From positions 1-36,133 of the forward strand of contig NZ_MKTR01000020.1 in assembly GCF_001898325.1 (NCBI RefSeq): a stretch of 36,133 nt of DNA, in the 5' to 3' direction. The translations under genes and the position numbers were made by a program. The notes under the pieces were generated by a model. That model was not told where the DNA came from, searched no databases, and saw only the letters and a program-made list of their open reading frames with translations. Position 1 is the stretch's first letter; every line of letters begins with the position of its first letter. This DNA comes from Microbacterium sp. 67-17 (GTDB taxonomy: Bacteria; Actinomycetota; Actinomycetes; Actinomycetales; Microbacteriaceae). Shown here one piece after another: positions 7,291-15,697 of this stretch.

Positions 7291-7872
7291 TCAGTTGCCC
7301 CAGATCTGCAGATTCAGATCGCTGAGCAGCATGTCGGCATCGATGTTCGTCGCTGACGAGTAGATCCAGATGTCCTCGCGGCTCGTGATCGTCTCGACAG
7401 TGTCGACGGGGTACTGGGAGTTCGGCGTGACCATCTGGCATACCGGGTTTCCGGCATCCCCCGTGACGTAGGTGTAGCCCTGATCGGGAAGGGTCGCGAC
7501 GTAGGCCTCAGCAGCCGCGGGGTCGACCTCGCTGATCAGCAACAGCACCCCTGACGTGTCGCCGGCGAACCAGTCGCACCCGAGCAGCAGCGTGGCGCCC
7601 TCGGGAGCCGGACGGACGAAGCCGACGCCGTCGCCCTGCAGATTCAGCTGGTCGACCGAGTCGGCGCGGCTCTCAGCCGTACCGACGGCGGCACAGTCCG
7701 CGGGGACGTTGCCGACGAACGACTGTGGTTCTTGCGTCGGCTCAGAGCTGGGCGTGTCGTTCTGCGTCACCTCAGAGCTCGGCGTGGTCGAGGGCTCGGG
7801 CGTCGGCGCACAGCCCACGAGCACCAGAATGCCGACGACGGCAACGGCAGGAAGAAAACGGAACCGGAACAT
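7291..7872 (-). CDS. Secreted lipoprotein of unknown function
   Basis: A 193-residue lipoprotein precursor. It starts MFRFRFLPAVAVVGILVLVGC: a short basic region, a hydrophobic core and a lipobox LVGC with the lipidated Cys21. A low-complexity Thr/Ser/Pro/Glu linker (about 23-50) follows, then a compact domain with Cys residues at GCDWFAG, VPADCAAVG and NPVCQMV. ATG 7872 is well supported by AAGGAG a few bases upstream; an upstream in-frame start at 7935 is not. The domain is not one I recognise by function. The gene lies downstream of the efflux pump on the same strand with about 96 bases between, which may hold its own promoter. Confidence 0.8.
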   Translation of the reverse strand: MFRFRFLPAVAVVGILVLVGCAPTPEPSTTPSSEVTQNDTPSSEPTQEPQSFVGNVPADCAAVGTAESRADSVDQLNLQGDGVGFVRPAPEGATLLLGCDWFAGDTSGVLLLISEVDPAAAEAYVATLPDQGYTYVTGDAGNPVCQMVTPNSQYPVDTVETITSREDIWIYSSATNIDADMLLSDLNLQIWGN

Positions 7873-7968
7873 AGGTACTCCTTCGTACAGTGCGCGGGCG
7901 ACCACCTCACCTGCACACACTCTGGACTTCCCCAATGTAAAACACGAGGAGAGCGCGCGCCCGTCTGC

Positions 7969-9171
7969 TCAGCGGCGACCGCGACGGGTTGTTCGCAGGG
8001 CCAGGATGCCGAGCAGCAGCGAGAGCGCCATCATCGCCGCAATGACCACGGCCATCGGCACCGCCGTGTCCTCTCCCGCCAACCCCACGAGCGGTGATGC
8101 GACAGCGCCGACCACGAACTGCGATGTCCCCAGGATTGCTGAGCCTGCACCGCGGGCTCGATCGGCGCGGGCAAGGCCCAGCGCACTGGCATTGGACATC
8201 GTGAACCCGAGCCCGAGGGTGAGCAGAAACGCGCCGGCGATGAAGCCCGGGATCGTGAGCGTGCCGGTCAGCGTCAGCACGAGCAGAAGCGCTGCGGCGC
8301 AGGCCGTGGCGCCGAGGCCGACACCCAGCATCCGTCTCGGTCCGAACCGCACGGCGACCCGGGCGTTCACGATGTTCGAGAGGATGACGCCGCTGGCTGC
8401 AACAGCGAACGAGACCGAGTACACCGTCGGCGACATCCCGAGCACCACCTGACCGACGAACGGCGATGCCGACACGTACGCCATGATCGCCCCGAACGTG
8501 AGCGCGTAGGCACCCGCGTAGAGGGGAAAGGCCCGGTCGGCGAGCAGCGCGCGAAAAGCACCGAGCGTCTGCGACATCCCGGCGGTGTGGCGATGCTCGA
8601 CGGGAAGGGATTCCGGAACAAGAGCCAGCGACACGACCAGCATTACCACCGCAACGATCGCAAGCGCAGCCATCACTCCGCGCCAGCCAACGAACTCGCT
8701 GAGCAGACCGCCGATCGGCGGTGCGACCAGCGGCGCAACCCCGACGACCACCACGATGAGGCTCAGTGCGCGCACCGCCGTGTCCTTGGGGCTGAGATCG
8801 ACAGCCACGGCGCGCCCGAGGACCATGCCTGCCGACCCCGCGAATCCCTGCACGAAACGCAGGATGACGAACACCGCGATCGTCGGGGCGAACACCAGCG
8901 CGATGCTCGACAGAGCGAAGACAACCCCGCCCACGATGAGGACCGGCCGACGCCCAACGCGATCGGACCAGGGTCCGAGCACGAGCTGCCCGACCGCAAC
9001 GCCCACGAGGAAGGAGGTCAGCGTGAGCTGCACGGCGGCGGCATCAACGCCGAGGTCGCCCGCGATGTCGGTGAAGGACGCGAGATACATGTCGGTCGCG
9101 AACGGACCGACAGCGGAGACGAAGCCGAGAGCTGCGATCAGCCCCGGCGACAGCCTCCGCGGGGGACTCAC
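7969..9171 (-). CDS. Drug-resistance transporter, MFS, Bcr/CflA type
   Basis: A 400-residue major facilitator with about 12 membrane helices. The N-terminus (LIAALGFVSAVGPFATDMYLASFTDIAGDLGVDAAAVQLTLTSFLVGVAVGQLVLGPWSDRVGRRPVL) matches the Bcr/CflA group: the PFATDMYLAS motif in helix 1 and the DRVGRRP loop 2-3 motif. These pumps export drugs such as bicyclomycin, chloramphenicol or sulphonamides in exchange for protons; the substrate here is unknown. GTG 9171 overlaps the preceding reductase stop (GTGA, 9168-9171) with GAGG upstream, so translation is coupled to it. Upstream in-frame ATG codons would lie inside the reductase gene and add hydrophilic residues without family support. Confidence 0.87.
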   Translation of the reverse strand: MSPPRRLSPGLIAALGFVSAVGPFATDMYLASFTDIAGDLGVDAAAVQLTLTSFLVGVAVGQLVLGPWSDRVGRRPVLIVGGVVFALSSIALVFAPTIAVFVILRFVQGFAGSAGMVLGRAVAVDLSPKDTAVRALSLIVVVVGVAPLVAPPIGGLLSEFVGWRGVMAALAIVAVVMLVVSLALVPESLPVEHRHTAGMSQTLGAFRALLADRAFPLYAGAYALTFGAIMAYVSASPFVGQVVLGMSPTVYSVSFAVAASGVILSNIVNARVAVRFGPRRMLGVGLGATACAAALLLVLTLTGTLTIPGFIAGAFLLTLGLGFTMSNASALGLARADRARGAGSAILGTSQFVVGAVASPLVGLAGEDTAVPMAVVIAAMMALSLLLGILALRTTRRGRR

Positions 9172-10541
9172 TCGCCTCGAGAGATGGTGACCATCTCGTC
9201 GCGAGGCACCACCTTGATGCGGGCACGCCCCTGGGGTTCGCCGAGGCCGATCTCGTGCTGATCGAGGCGATGCCAACCTTCAAGGTCCGTCCACCGCACG
9301 CCTCGCTCGGCAAGGAGCGCGGGGATAGCGGCTTCCGACGGGTCTTCGGGCTGCCACCACGAACCCTGATCGTTGATGAGGTGACGGACGGTCTCCATCG
9401 CGTCCGACTTGGTGTGACCGATCAGGCCGACCGGGCCGCGCTTGATCCATCCGGTCGCGTACAGTCCCGGCGCCCGCTCATTGGAGTCGGCGCGAAGAAC
9501 CTGCCCCTCGTGGTTGGGAATGACACCGTGCCGCTCATCGAAGGGCACCTCGGGAAGAGGTGACCCGAAGTAGCCGACGGCGCGGTAGATGGCTTGGATG
9601 GGAACCTCGCGGAACTCACCGGTTCCGGCGACACCGCCCTGCCCGTCGGGACGCGTGCGCTCGTAGACGAAGCCCGACACATGACCCGTCTCGTCCACCT
9701 TCACCTCGACGGGTCGCGCCCAGAAGTGCAGGTGAAGGCGACGGGACGCCGTCCCCCCGGCGTTGTTCACGCCCGGGCGAGTCCGCCACTCCTGCAGAAC
9801 GCGGTCGATGACCTTGACCTGCTTGTTGCTCTCGATCGCGGTACGGGATGCCTCGTCGTAGTCGAAGTCCTCGTCGTAGACGACCATGTCGACATCCCGC
9901 AGCTCGCCGAGCTCGCGCAACTCGAGAGGGGTGAACTTGACCTGCGCGGGGCCGCGACGGCCGAAGACGTGAACGTCGGTCACAGGCGACGCCTTGAGTC
10001 CCTCGTAGACGTTCGCCGGGATCTCGGTGGGAAGCAGATCATCGGCGTGCTTGGCAAGGATGCGGGTGATGTCGAGGGCGACGTTGCCGTTGCCGACGAC
10101 GGCAACGGACTGCGCCGTCAATGGCCACGTGCGCGGCACATCGGGGTGCCCGTCGAACCAGCTCACGAAGTCGGCAGCGCCATACGACCCTTCGGCGTCG
10201 ATCCCCGGGATGTCGAGGGTCGCATCCCGAACGGCACCGGTCGCGAAGATGACGGCGTTGTAGTGGCGCTTCAGATCGTCGAGCGTGATGTCGCGACCGA
10301 ACTCGACGTTGCCGAAAATGCGGATGTCTCCCCTGTCGAGCACTTCGCGCAGGGCCGTGATGACGCCCTTGATGCGAGGGTGGTCGGGAGCTACGCCATA
10401 GCGCACGAGGCCGTACGGCGCAGGCAGTTGCTCGAACAGGTCGATCGACACGTCGAACGCGCGCTCCGCTTTCAGCAGGATGTCAGCAGCGTAGATGCCT
10501 GCCGGGCCTGCGCCGACGATGGCCAACCTCAGAGTGGTCAT
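9168..10541 (-). CDS. fprA: Ferredoxin-NADP+ reductase, adrenodoxin reductase-like
   Basis: A 457-residue FAD enzyme that moves electrons between NADPH and ferredoxin, of the FprA/adrenodoxin reductase type. Visible features: the FAD-binding GAGPAGIYAA (about 9-18), the family signature FEQLPAPYGLVRYGVAPDHPRIK (about 36-58), the NADP-binding VVGNGNVALDITRIL (about 150), and the C-terminal GWIKRGPVGLIGHTKSDAMETV that closes over FAD. ATG 10541 has AAGGA six to seven bases upstream. The protein is cytoplasmic and likely feeds ferredoxin-dependent reactions such as P450s. Translational coupling to an MFS pump is an odd pairing and may simply reflect compact gene order. Confidence 0.93.
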   Translation of the reverse strand: MTTLRLAIVGAGPAGIYAADILLKAERAFDVSIDLFEQLPAPYGLVRYGVAPDHPRIKGVITALREVLDRGDIRIFGNVEFGRDITLDDLKRHYNAVIFATGAVRDATLDIPGIDAEGSYGAADFVSWFDGHPDVPRTWPLTAQSVAVVGNGNVALDITRILAKHADDLLPTEIPANVYEGLKASPVTDVHVFGRRGPAQVKFTPLELRELGELRDVDMVVYDEDFDYDEASRTAIESNKQVKVIDRVLQEWRTRPGVNNAGGTASRRLHLHFWARPVEVKVDETGHVSGFVYERTRPDGQGGVAGTGEFREVPIQAIYRAVGYFGSPLPEVPFDERHGVIPNHEGQVLRADSNERAPGLYATGWIKRGPVGLIGHTKSDAMETVRHLINDQGSWWQPEDPSEAAIPALLAERGVRWTDLEGWHRLDQHEIGLGEPQGRARIKVVPRDEMVTISRGE

Positions 10542-10574
10542 GTGTTCCTTTCGGGACGCGAGAGCACGGTGATT

Positions 10575-10590
10575 CGGCGCGAGAGCGCCG
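10575..10590. terminator. GC hairpin after the prenyl synthase gene
   Basis: CGGCGC (10575-10580), loop GAGA, GCGCCG (10585-10590) lies eight bases beyond the prenyl synthase stop and upstream of fprA on the minus strand. There is no T-tract, so it may be a weak terminator or an RNA-stabilising stem. Confidence 0.35.
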
Positions 10591-10598
10591 GGACGGCC

Positions 10599-11654
10599 TC
10601 AGCTCGAGCGGTCGGCGACGGCCTGCGCGAACCTCGTGAGGGCTTCGCGGACCGGGCCGTCGGGGATGGGATCGAGAGCCGCGATCGCATCGCGCGACCA
10701 GGCGTTGGCGAGCTCCACCGTCTCGCGCGTTGATCGGTCGGTCCGCAGCATCGCTAGGGGCTCGTCCAGCAGCGCGGGGTCCTCGCCGTCGGCGATCCGG
10801 GCGACGCCCTCGTCGATCCTGTCGCGAAGGGCGCGGGCTTCGGTGTCGTCGCGGCGCGCGAGTAGCAGGTACGGCATCGTCGGCACACCGGCGCGGAGGT
10901 CCGTTCCCGGCACCTTGCCGGTCTCGTCGGGGTCGGCCGAGAGATCGATCACGTCATCCAGAAGCTGGAAGGCAACGCCGGCTGCCTCACCGAAGGTGCG
11001 CACCGGCTCTTCGTACTCGCCGGGGGCGTTGCTGAAGATGATGCCCGACTGCGCAGCCGCCGCAATCAGCGATCCGGTCTTGTCTGCCAAGACCTGCAGG
11101 TAGAACGCGACGCGGTCGTCGGCATCCGTCGGCCCGACAGTCTCGTGCATCTGGCCGAGCACGAGCCGCTCGAACGTGTTCGCCTGGAGTCGGATGGCTC
11201 CCTCGCCAAGGCGCGCCATGATCTGGCTCGCCCGCGCAAAGAGCAGGTCACCGGTGAGGATGGCGATGTTATTGCCCCACACCGAGTGAGCGCTCGGCAC
11301 CCCGCGACGCTTGTCGGCGTCATCCATCACGTCGTCGTGATAGAGCGAACCGAGGTGGGTCAGCTCGAGCGCCGTGGCAGCCTCGACCACGTCCTCGGTG
11401 ACCCCGTCACCCAGGTGCGCGGTCAGCAGCGCAAGCATCGGACGCACGCGCTTGCCGCCGGCATCAAACAGGTACCGGCTTGTCGCGTCGGCGAGCGCAT
11501 CCGAAACGTGAAGCTCCCGCTCGAGGTTCGCATCGACCCGATCGAGCCCCGCCTCGACGCTCTCAATGAGACGACGCGCACGGGGGCCCGCGAAGATCCG
11601 TTCCGCGAGACCCAGCTGGCTCGCGATTCGGGAACTTGACGCAGAGGGGGTCAC
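10599..11654 (-). CDS. Long-chain polyprenyl diphosphate synthase
   Basis: A 351-residue trans-prenyltransferase that builds the side chain of menaquinone from IPP and an allylic primer. Both aspartate-rich motifs are present: DDVMD at 107-111 (in LGSLYHDDVMDDADKRRG) and DDVID at 233-237 (in FQLLDDVIDLSAD), along with the GGKRVRP primer-binding loop (66-72). Bulky residues are lacking just before the first motif (ELTHLGSLYH), consistent with long products. It lies directly after menG, and its GTG start follows TAGGCT by six bases; the TAG of that box is the menG stop. Product length cannot be read from the sequence. Confidence 0.92.
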   Translation of the reverse strand: MTPSASSSRIASQLGLAERIFAGPRARRLIESVEAGLDRVDANLERELHVSDALADATSRYLFDAGGKRVRPMLALLTAHLGDGVTEDVVEAATALELTHLGSLYHDDVMDDADKRRGVPSAHSVWGNNIAILTGDLLFARASQIMARLGEGAIRLQANTFERLVLGQMHETVGPTDADDRVAFYLQVLADKTGSLIAAAAQSGIIFSNAPGEYEEPVRTFGEAAGVAFQLLDDVIDLSADPDETGKVPGTDLRAGVPTMPYLLLARRDDTEARALRDRIDEGVARIADGEDPALLDEPLAMLRTDRSTRETVELANAWSRDAIAALDPIPDGPVREALTRFAQAVADRSS

Positions 11655-11660
11655 AGCACA

Positions 11661-11666
11661 AGCCTA
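11661..11666 (-). promoter_or_regulatory. -10 box of the prenyl synthase gene, overlapping the menG stop
   Basis: Read on the minus strand, TAGGCT ends exactly six bases before GTG 11654. Its first three bases are the TAG stop of menG. The expected transcription start is the first base of the start codon, so the mRNA would be leaderless. Confidence 0.65.
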
Positions 11667-12401
11667 CCGGGGCTCGGAGGCACCATCCCCGACAGGCTTA
11701 CGCGCGCGGTGCAGCGCAACCACACCGAACGTCAGGTTGCGCCAGGCCACATCTGCCCACCCAGCCGCCCGGATGCGGCCTGCCAGCGCCGGTTGGTCTG
11801 ACCACGCCCGGATGGATTCGTTCAGGTAGTCGTAGGCGTCGCCGTTGGAACTCACGAGTCGTGCGATCGGGGGAAGGATGCGGTTGTTGTAGAACCGATA
11901 CAGAGCGGAGATCGCGGGAGAGGTCGGATGTGAGAACTCGCAGATCACGAGGCGCCCGCCCGGCTTGGTGACCCGCAGCATTTCGCGCAGGCCCGCGTCG
12001 GCATCCTGGACGTTTCGGAGTCCGAACGAGATCGTCACAGCGTCGAACTCTTCGTCCTCGAACGGCAGGTTGGTCGCATCGGCCTCGACGAAGCTCACGC
12101 CAGGCATCCCCGCATGGCGACGGCGCCCCTCGGCGATCATGCCGGGCGAGAAGTCAGCGGCGACGACCTCGGCACCCGTCCGCGCGATCGCAACACTCGA
12201 GGTGCCGGTCCCTGCCGCGAGGTCGAGGATGCGCTGACCCGGACGCGGCGACAGCGCGCGCGTCGTCGCGATGCGCCACAGACGGTCGTTGCCGACGCTC
12301 AGGATCGTGTTCGTGCGGTCGTAGCCTGCCGCGACCTCATCGAACATCCCGCTGACGCGGGCAGGGTCTTTCTGAAGATCTGCGCGATGGGACTGGGTCA
12401 C
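11664..12401 (-). CDS. menG: Demethylmenaquinone methyltransferase
   Basis: A 245-residue SAM-dependent C-methyltransferase of the UbiE/MenG family, which methylates demethylmenaquinone in the last step of the pathway. Key features: [13 protein letters not shown] (19-31), SAM motif [15 protein letters not shown] (about 58-72), and the family segments [41 protein letters not shown]. In a window with a full men set and no ubi genes, the menaquinone role is the natural reading. GTG 12401 follows TAGACT by six bases. The TAG of that box is the stop of the upstream DUF402 gene, so menG seems to have its own leaderless start inside the gene row. Confidence 0.94.
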   Translation of the reverse strand: MTQSHRADLQKDPARVSGMFDEVAAGYDRTNTILSVGNDRLWRIATTRALSPRPGQRILDLAAGTGTSSVAIARTGAEVVAADFSPGMIAEGRRRHAGMPGVSFVEADATNLPFEDEEFDAVTISFGLRNVQDADAGLREMLRVTKPGGRLVICEFSHPTSPAISALYRFYNNRILPPIARLVSSNGDAYDYLNESIRAWSDQPALAGRIRAAGWADVAWRNLTFGVVALHRARKPVGDGASEPR

Positions 12402-12407
12402 CCGTCG

Positions 12408-12413
12408 AGTCTA
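12408..12413 (-). promoter_or_regulatory. -10 box of menG, overlapping the DUF402 stop
   Basis: TAGACT on the minus strand ends six bases before GTG 12401; its TAG is the DUF402 stop codon. It sits in a small palindrome, GAGTC-TAG-GACTC, at 12407-12419. Confidence 0.65.
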
Positions 12414-12983
12414 GGACTCCCCTTGCGGGGGAAGCCCGAGGGAGGCGAGGCGCTCGAGCCAGGCATCCGCCGTCACGTCATCGAAGGGAGCCTCGGCGGC
12501 AGTCACCCGCCGCTCGAGGTCGACCGCGAGCGCCTCGAGCCGCTCGACCACGTGAGGCGGGTAGCCGTAGTGGACGCGGTGCTCGTCCCACTCATCTCGA
12601 TCGTCGATCCAGATCCCGCGCTCATCGAGGGCTCGCACGACATCCAGATCCATGTCGATGCCCTCCGGGGCGCCGGGGACTGTCTGCGACCAGCCGATGT
12701 CCCAGCCGAGGTCGATATAGATGCGGGTCCGTGACGGCGCAGCGTTCACCGTCATCGCGTACTCGCCGCTCGGAGGCATGAGGGTCACGTTCGGCGCCGC
12801 CGTCACGACATCCCGGCCGGGACGGATGCTGCGCCACCCCGCCGGCTGCCCGAACCACTCTCCCCAGCTGTCGTGGCCGAGATAGACGCAGTCGTGCACC
12901 CAATGGACGCTGCCGTCCCACTTGCGCCACCGAAACTGGGTCACCGTGCCAGGCGCCGGGCGCCCGCGTCGATCCGCATCCAC
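12411..12983 (-). CDS. DUF402 domain protein
   Basis: A 190-residue cytoplasmic protein of the DUF402 family. The core is RTRIYIDLGWDIGWSQ...GIDMDLDVVRALDERGIWIDDRDEWDEHRVHYGYPPHVVERLEAL (about 85-150), whose many Asp residues probably bind a divalent metal. Some DUF402 relatives act as nucleoside di- or triphosphatases, but the function of this one cannot be fixed from sequence. GTG 12983 lies six bases after TAGACT, and this box overlaps back to back with the -10 box of the divergent menF. It is followed without a gap by menG. A link to menaquinone synthesis is suggested only by position. Confidence 0.85.
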   Translation of the reverse strand: MDADRRGRPAPGTVTQFRWRKWDGSVHWVHDCVYLGHDSWGEWFGQPAGWRSIRPGRDVVTAAPNVTLMPPSGEYAMTVNAAPSRTRIYIDLGWDIGWSQTVPGAPEGIDMDLDVVRALDERGIWIDDRDEWDEHRVHYGYPPHVVERLEALAVDLERRVTAAEAPFDDVTADAWLERLASLGLPPQGES

Positions 12984-12989
12984 GCCGGA

Positions 12990-12999
12990 AGTCTAGGCT
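12990..12999. promoter_or_regulatory. Shared bidirectional -10 element, DUF402 / menF
   Basis: The ten bases AGTCTAGGCT hold TAGGCT (12994-12999, + strand) and TAGACT (12995-12990, - strand), sharing the central TA. Each box ends exactly six bases before a GTG start: menF at 13006 and DUF402 at 12983. One AT step would thus serve two divergent leaderless transcripts. Confidence 0.6.
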
Positions 13000-13005
13000 G
13001 GTGAG

Positions 13006-14289
13006 GTGACCCGCAATCCCCCTCTCCCACCGCTGGTGGTCGAGACGAGGGAGATCGAGCCGGTCGCCGATCTGCTGTCACTGACCGACCCGCACAATCC
13101 GCTGGCGTGGCTGCGTCGGGGCGAAGGCATCGTCGGCTCCGGCGCGGCGGTCGTCACGATCGGCGCGCCGGGTTCGCCGCCGCTGTCTCGCCCGATCGCC
13201 GAGATCTGGCGCGAGCTGGTCGGCCACGCCCGCATCAGCGATCCCCTGCAGTTGCCCGGCACCGGTCTGGTCGGTTTCGGCGCGCTGGGATTCGACCCCG
13301 AGTCGGCCGAACCCCCGTTTCTTGTCGTTCCGCAGGCGATCACCGGCGTGCACGGCGGTCGGGCGTGGGTGACGACGATCCGTCAGGAGAGCGACCCCGA
13401 GCCCGAGCGCGAGCAGCCGGCATCCGTGCCCTACGGCCCCCACTGGTCAGCGACCCTCGGCCCCGGTCTTCTCGAGCCTGACGGCTACCAGCGGGCGGTG
13501 CGCTCGGGGATTGAGGCGATCACTGCGGGCGAGGTCGAGAAGGTCGTCTTGGCTCGCGACCTCGTCGGCACGATCCCGGCCGACGCTGATCTGCGCCGGC
13601 TCGTCCGCGCACTGGCCACGAGCTATCCCGACACCTGGACCTTCGCGGTCGACGGCCTCATCGGCGCGAGCCCCGAGACTCTCATCACCGTCGACCGGGG
13701 CGCCGTGACGGCGCGCGTGCTCGCTGGCACCACGGCACGCGGCGCGGATGCCGACGAGGACGTCGCTGCCGCGCAGGCGCTCGAAGCGAGCCGAAAAGAC
13801 CTCGACGAGCACCGGTTCGCGGTCACGAGCGTTGTCGATGCACTCAGCCCCCTCACCCGCGATCTCGTCGCTCCCGAACAGCCGCACCTACTCGAGCTTC
13901 CCAATCTGTGGCACCTCGCCACCGATATCTCGGGGCGACTGTCGAACGGCACGTCAGCGCTCGACCTCGTCAAGGTGCTGCATCCGACCGCTGCCGTCGC
14001 GGGCACGCCGACGGATGCCGCCGTCGACGTCATCCGTCGCCTCGAGCCCTTCGATCGCGGCCGCTACGCCGGGCCGGTGGGGTGGATCGACGCCCGCGGC
14101 GACGGCGAGTGGGCGATCGCCCTGCGCTGCGCTCAGATCGGCGTCGAACCGCAGCATGACACCGCCGACAGCGACACGATCCCGGTCGTCGCCCACGCCG
14201 GTGCGGGCATCGTGGCAGCAAGCGACCCCGAAACGGAACTCCTCGAAACGCGCGTGAAGTTCCGGCCCATCGTCGACGCCCTCGCCTGA
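13006..14289 (+). CDS. menF: Isochorismate synthase
   Basis: A 427-residue chorismate-binding enzyme that converts chorismate to isochorismate, the entry step to menaquinone. The C-terminal half carries the family signature: KVVLARDLVG, TWTFAVDGLIGASPETLI, LAGTTARGADADED, ELPNLWHLATDISGRL, LHPTAAVAGTPTDAAVDVI and RGRYAGPVGWIDARGDGEWAIALRCAQI. The conserved Glu and Lys residues are in place. A siderophore-type EntC role is possible for such proteins, but the many men genes nearby favour MenF. GTG 13006 follows TAGGCT by six bases; there is no ribosome binding site at useful spacing. It converges with mgtE, with 16 bases between the stop codons. Confidence 0.92.
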   Translation: MTRNPPLPPLVVETREIEPVADLLSLTDPHNPLAWLRRGEGIVGSGAAVVTIGAPGSPPLSRPIAEIWRELVGHARISDPLQLPGTGLVGFGALGFDPESAEPPFLVVPQAITGVHGGRAWVTTIRQESDPEPEREQPASVPYGPHWSATLGPGLLEPDGYQRAVRSGIEAITAGEVEKVVLARDLVGTIPADADLRRLVRALATSYPDTWTFAVDGLIGASPETLITVDRGAVTARVLAGTTARGADADEDVAAAQALEASRKDLDEHRFAVTSVVDALSPLTRDLVAPEQPHLLELPNLWHLATDISGRLSNGTSALDLVKVLHPTAAVAGTPTDAAVDVIRRLEPFDRGRYAGPVGWIDARGDGEWAIALRCAQIGVEPQHDTADSDTIPVVAHAGAGIVAASDPETELLETRVKFRPIVDALA

Positions 14290-14305
14290 GCGTTCCTTCC
14301 CGCGG

Positions 14306-15655
14306 TCAGCCCAGCTGCAGGATCCAGGTCGCGACGAGGAAGTAGATGATGAGGCTCGTCGCGTCACAGAACGTCGAGATGAACGGCGTGCTGAACACCG
14401 CCGGGTCGGCGCGCACCGCCATCGCGAGGATCGGCATGAGCCCACCCACTGTCGCTGCCAGCGTGCAGATGAACAGCAGCGTGAGTCCGATCACCGCTCC
14501 GAGCGCCGGGTCGAACACGAGACTTGCAAGCGCGAAGCCGAGGATGCCGAGAAGACCCCCGAGGAATGCTCCGACGCGCACCTCCCGCCACATCACAGTG
14601 AGCGCGTCGCGTTTTCGCACCTCTCCCATCGCGAGGGCACGGGTGACGGTCGTCGCGGCCTGCGAACCGGTGTTCCCCGCTGTGCCGGTCAGCAGTGGAA
14701 TGAACAGGGCGAGGGTCACGACCTGCTCCAGCGTCGCTTCGAAGATCCCGAGCACCTGCACCGTGAGCAGCGCCGAGACCGCGAGCACCAGGAGCCACAC
14801 GACGCGCGCACGGACGATCCGTAGCACGGGTGTCGTGAGGTAGGGGCGGCCGAGCGGCTCGGAGGCACCTTGGCGCGCGGCATCCGTGTCTTCAGCCTCC
14901 TCGAGGATGCGGGCTGCATCGTCCACGGTGAGGATGCCGAGAAGGCGGTCTTCGCTGTCGACGATCGGCATCGCGAGAAGACCGGAGTCGACGAGAGACC
15001 GCGCAGCAGCTTCTGCAGCATCCGTGGCGTGGGCCGTTCTCGCTTCACCCATCAACTCTTCGACGAGCAGGTCAGATCGTCCCATGACGAGTTCCCGCAA
15101 GCCCACGACGCCGAGGACCCGGCGGTGCGGCGACGTCACCGGGAGCATGTAGACGGTCTCGGCATCCGTGCCGCGATGACGCACGTGGCTCAGCGCATCG
15201 CCGACCGTCAGCTGCGGGGCAAGGCGCACATACTCGGTGCTCATGAACCGGCCGACGCTGTTCTTCGGATAGCCGAGCATGGGGGCTGTCAGCTCGCGCT
15301 CGGCTGGTGAGAGTCCCCGCATCAGCTGGCGCGCGACACCGGCCGGAAGCTCGTCGATCAACTGCGCACGATCGTCGGGGTCGAGTTCCTCGAAGACCTT
15401 CGCCACGTCCTCTTCGCGGAGCCCACCGATGAGCTCTGCACGCATGCCCGGATCGAGCAGCTCGAACGCCTCCAGCGCCTGATCGCGCCGCAGCAGCCGG
15501 TAGAGCACGGCACGGTCGCGGGCATCCTCTCGCTCCAGCAGCCCTGCGATGGCTGCGGCATCCTGCCCTGCGAGCAACGTACGCAGCTCATCGAGCCGGC
15601 GGTCGCGCAGGAGCGGCGTCACCGTCTCAAGGAATCCCTCGAACTCGTCATCCAT
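14306..15655 (-). CDS. mgtE: Magnesium transporter MgtE
   Basis: A 449-residue Mg2+ channel/transporter. Order of parts: the N-terminal superhelical MgtE_N domain (about 20-125, with repeated LLRR/LDP.. helices), a pair of CBS domains (about 135-255) and five membrane helices (about 280-449, with PLLTGTAGNTGSQAATTVTRALAMG lining the pore). The cytoplasmic domains sense Mg2+ and shut the pore. ATG 15655 is chosen because AAGGA stands seven bases upstream; ATG 15664 would add three residues. It interrupts the run of men genes with no evident functional link. Confidence 0.94.
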   Translation of the reverse strand: MDDEFEGFLETVTPLLRDRRLDELRTLLAGQDAAAIAGLLEREDARDRAVLYRLLRRDQALEAFELLDPGMRAELIGGLREEDVAKVFEELDPDDRAQLIDELPAGVARQLMRGLSPAERELTAPMLGYPKNSVGRFMSTEYVRLAPQLTVGDALSHVRHRGTDAETVYMLPVTSPHRRVLGVVGLRELVMGRSDLLVEELMGEARTAHATDAAEAAARSLVDSGLLAMPIVDSEDRLLGILTVDDAARILEEAEDTDAARQGASEPLGRPYLTTPVLRIVRARVVWLLVLAVSALLTVQVLGIFEATLEQVVTLALFIPLLTGTAGNTGSQAATTVTRALAMGEVRKRDALTVMWREVRVGAFLGGLLGILGFALASLVFDPALGAVIGLTLLFICTLAATVGGLMPILAMAVRADPAVFSTPFISTFCDATSLIIYFLVATWILQLG

Positions 15656-15697
15656 GGGGCGCATCCTTGCAGACGGTCGGGGCGGGTCGGTGAACGC

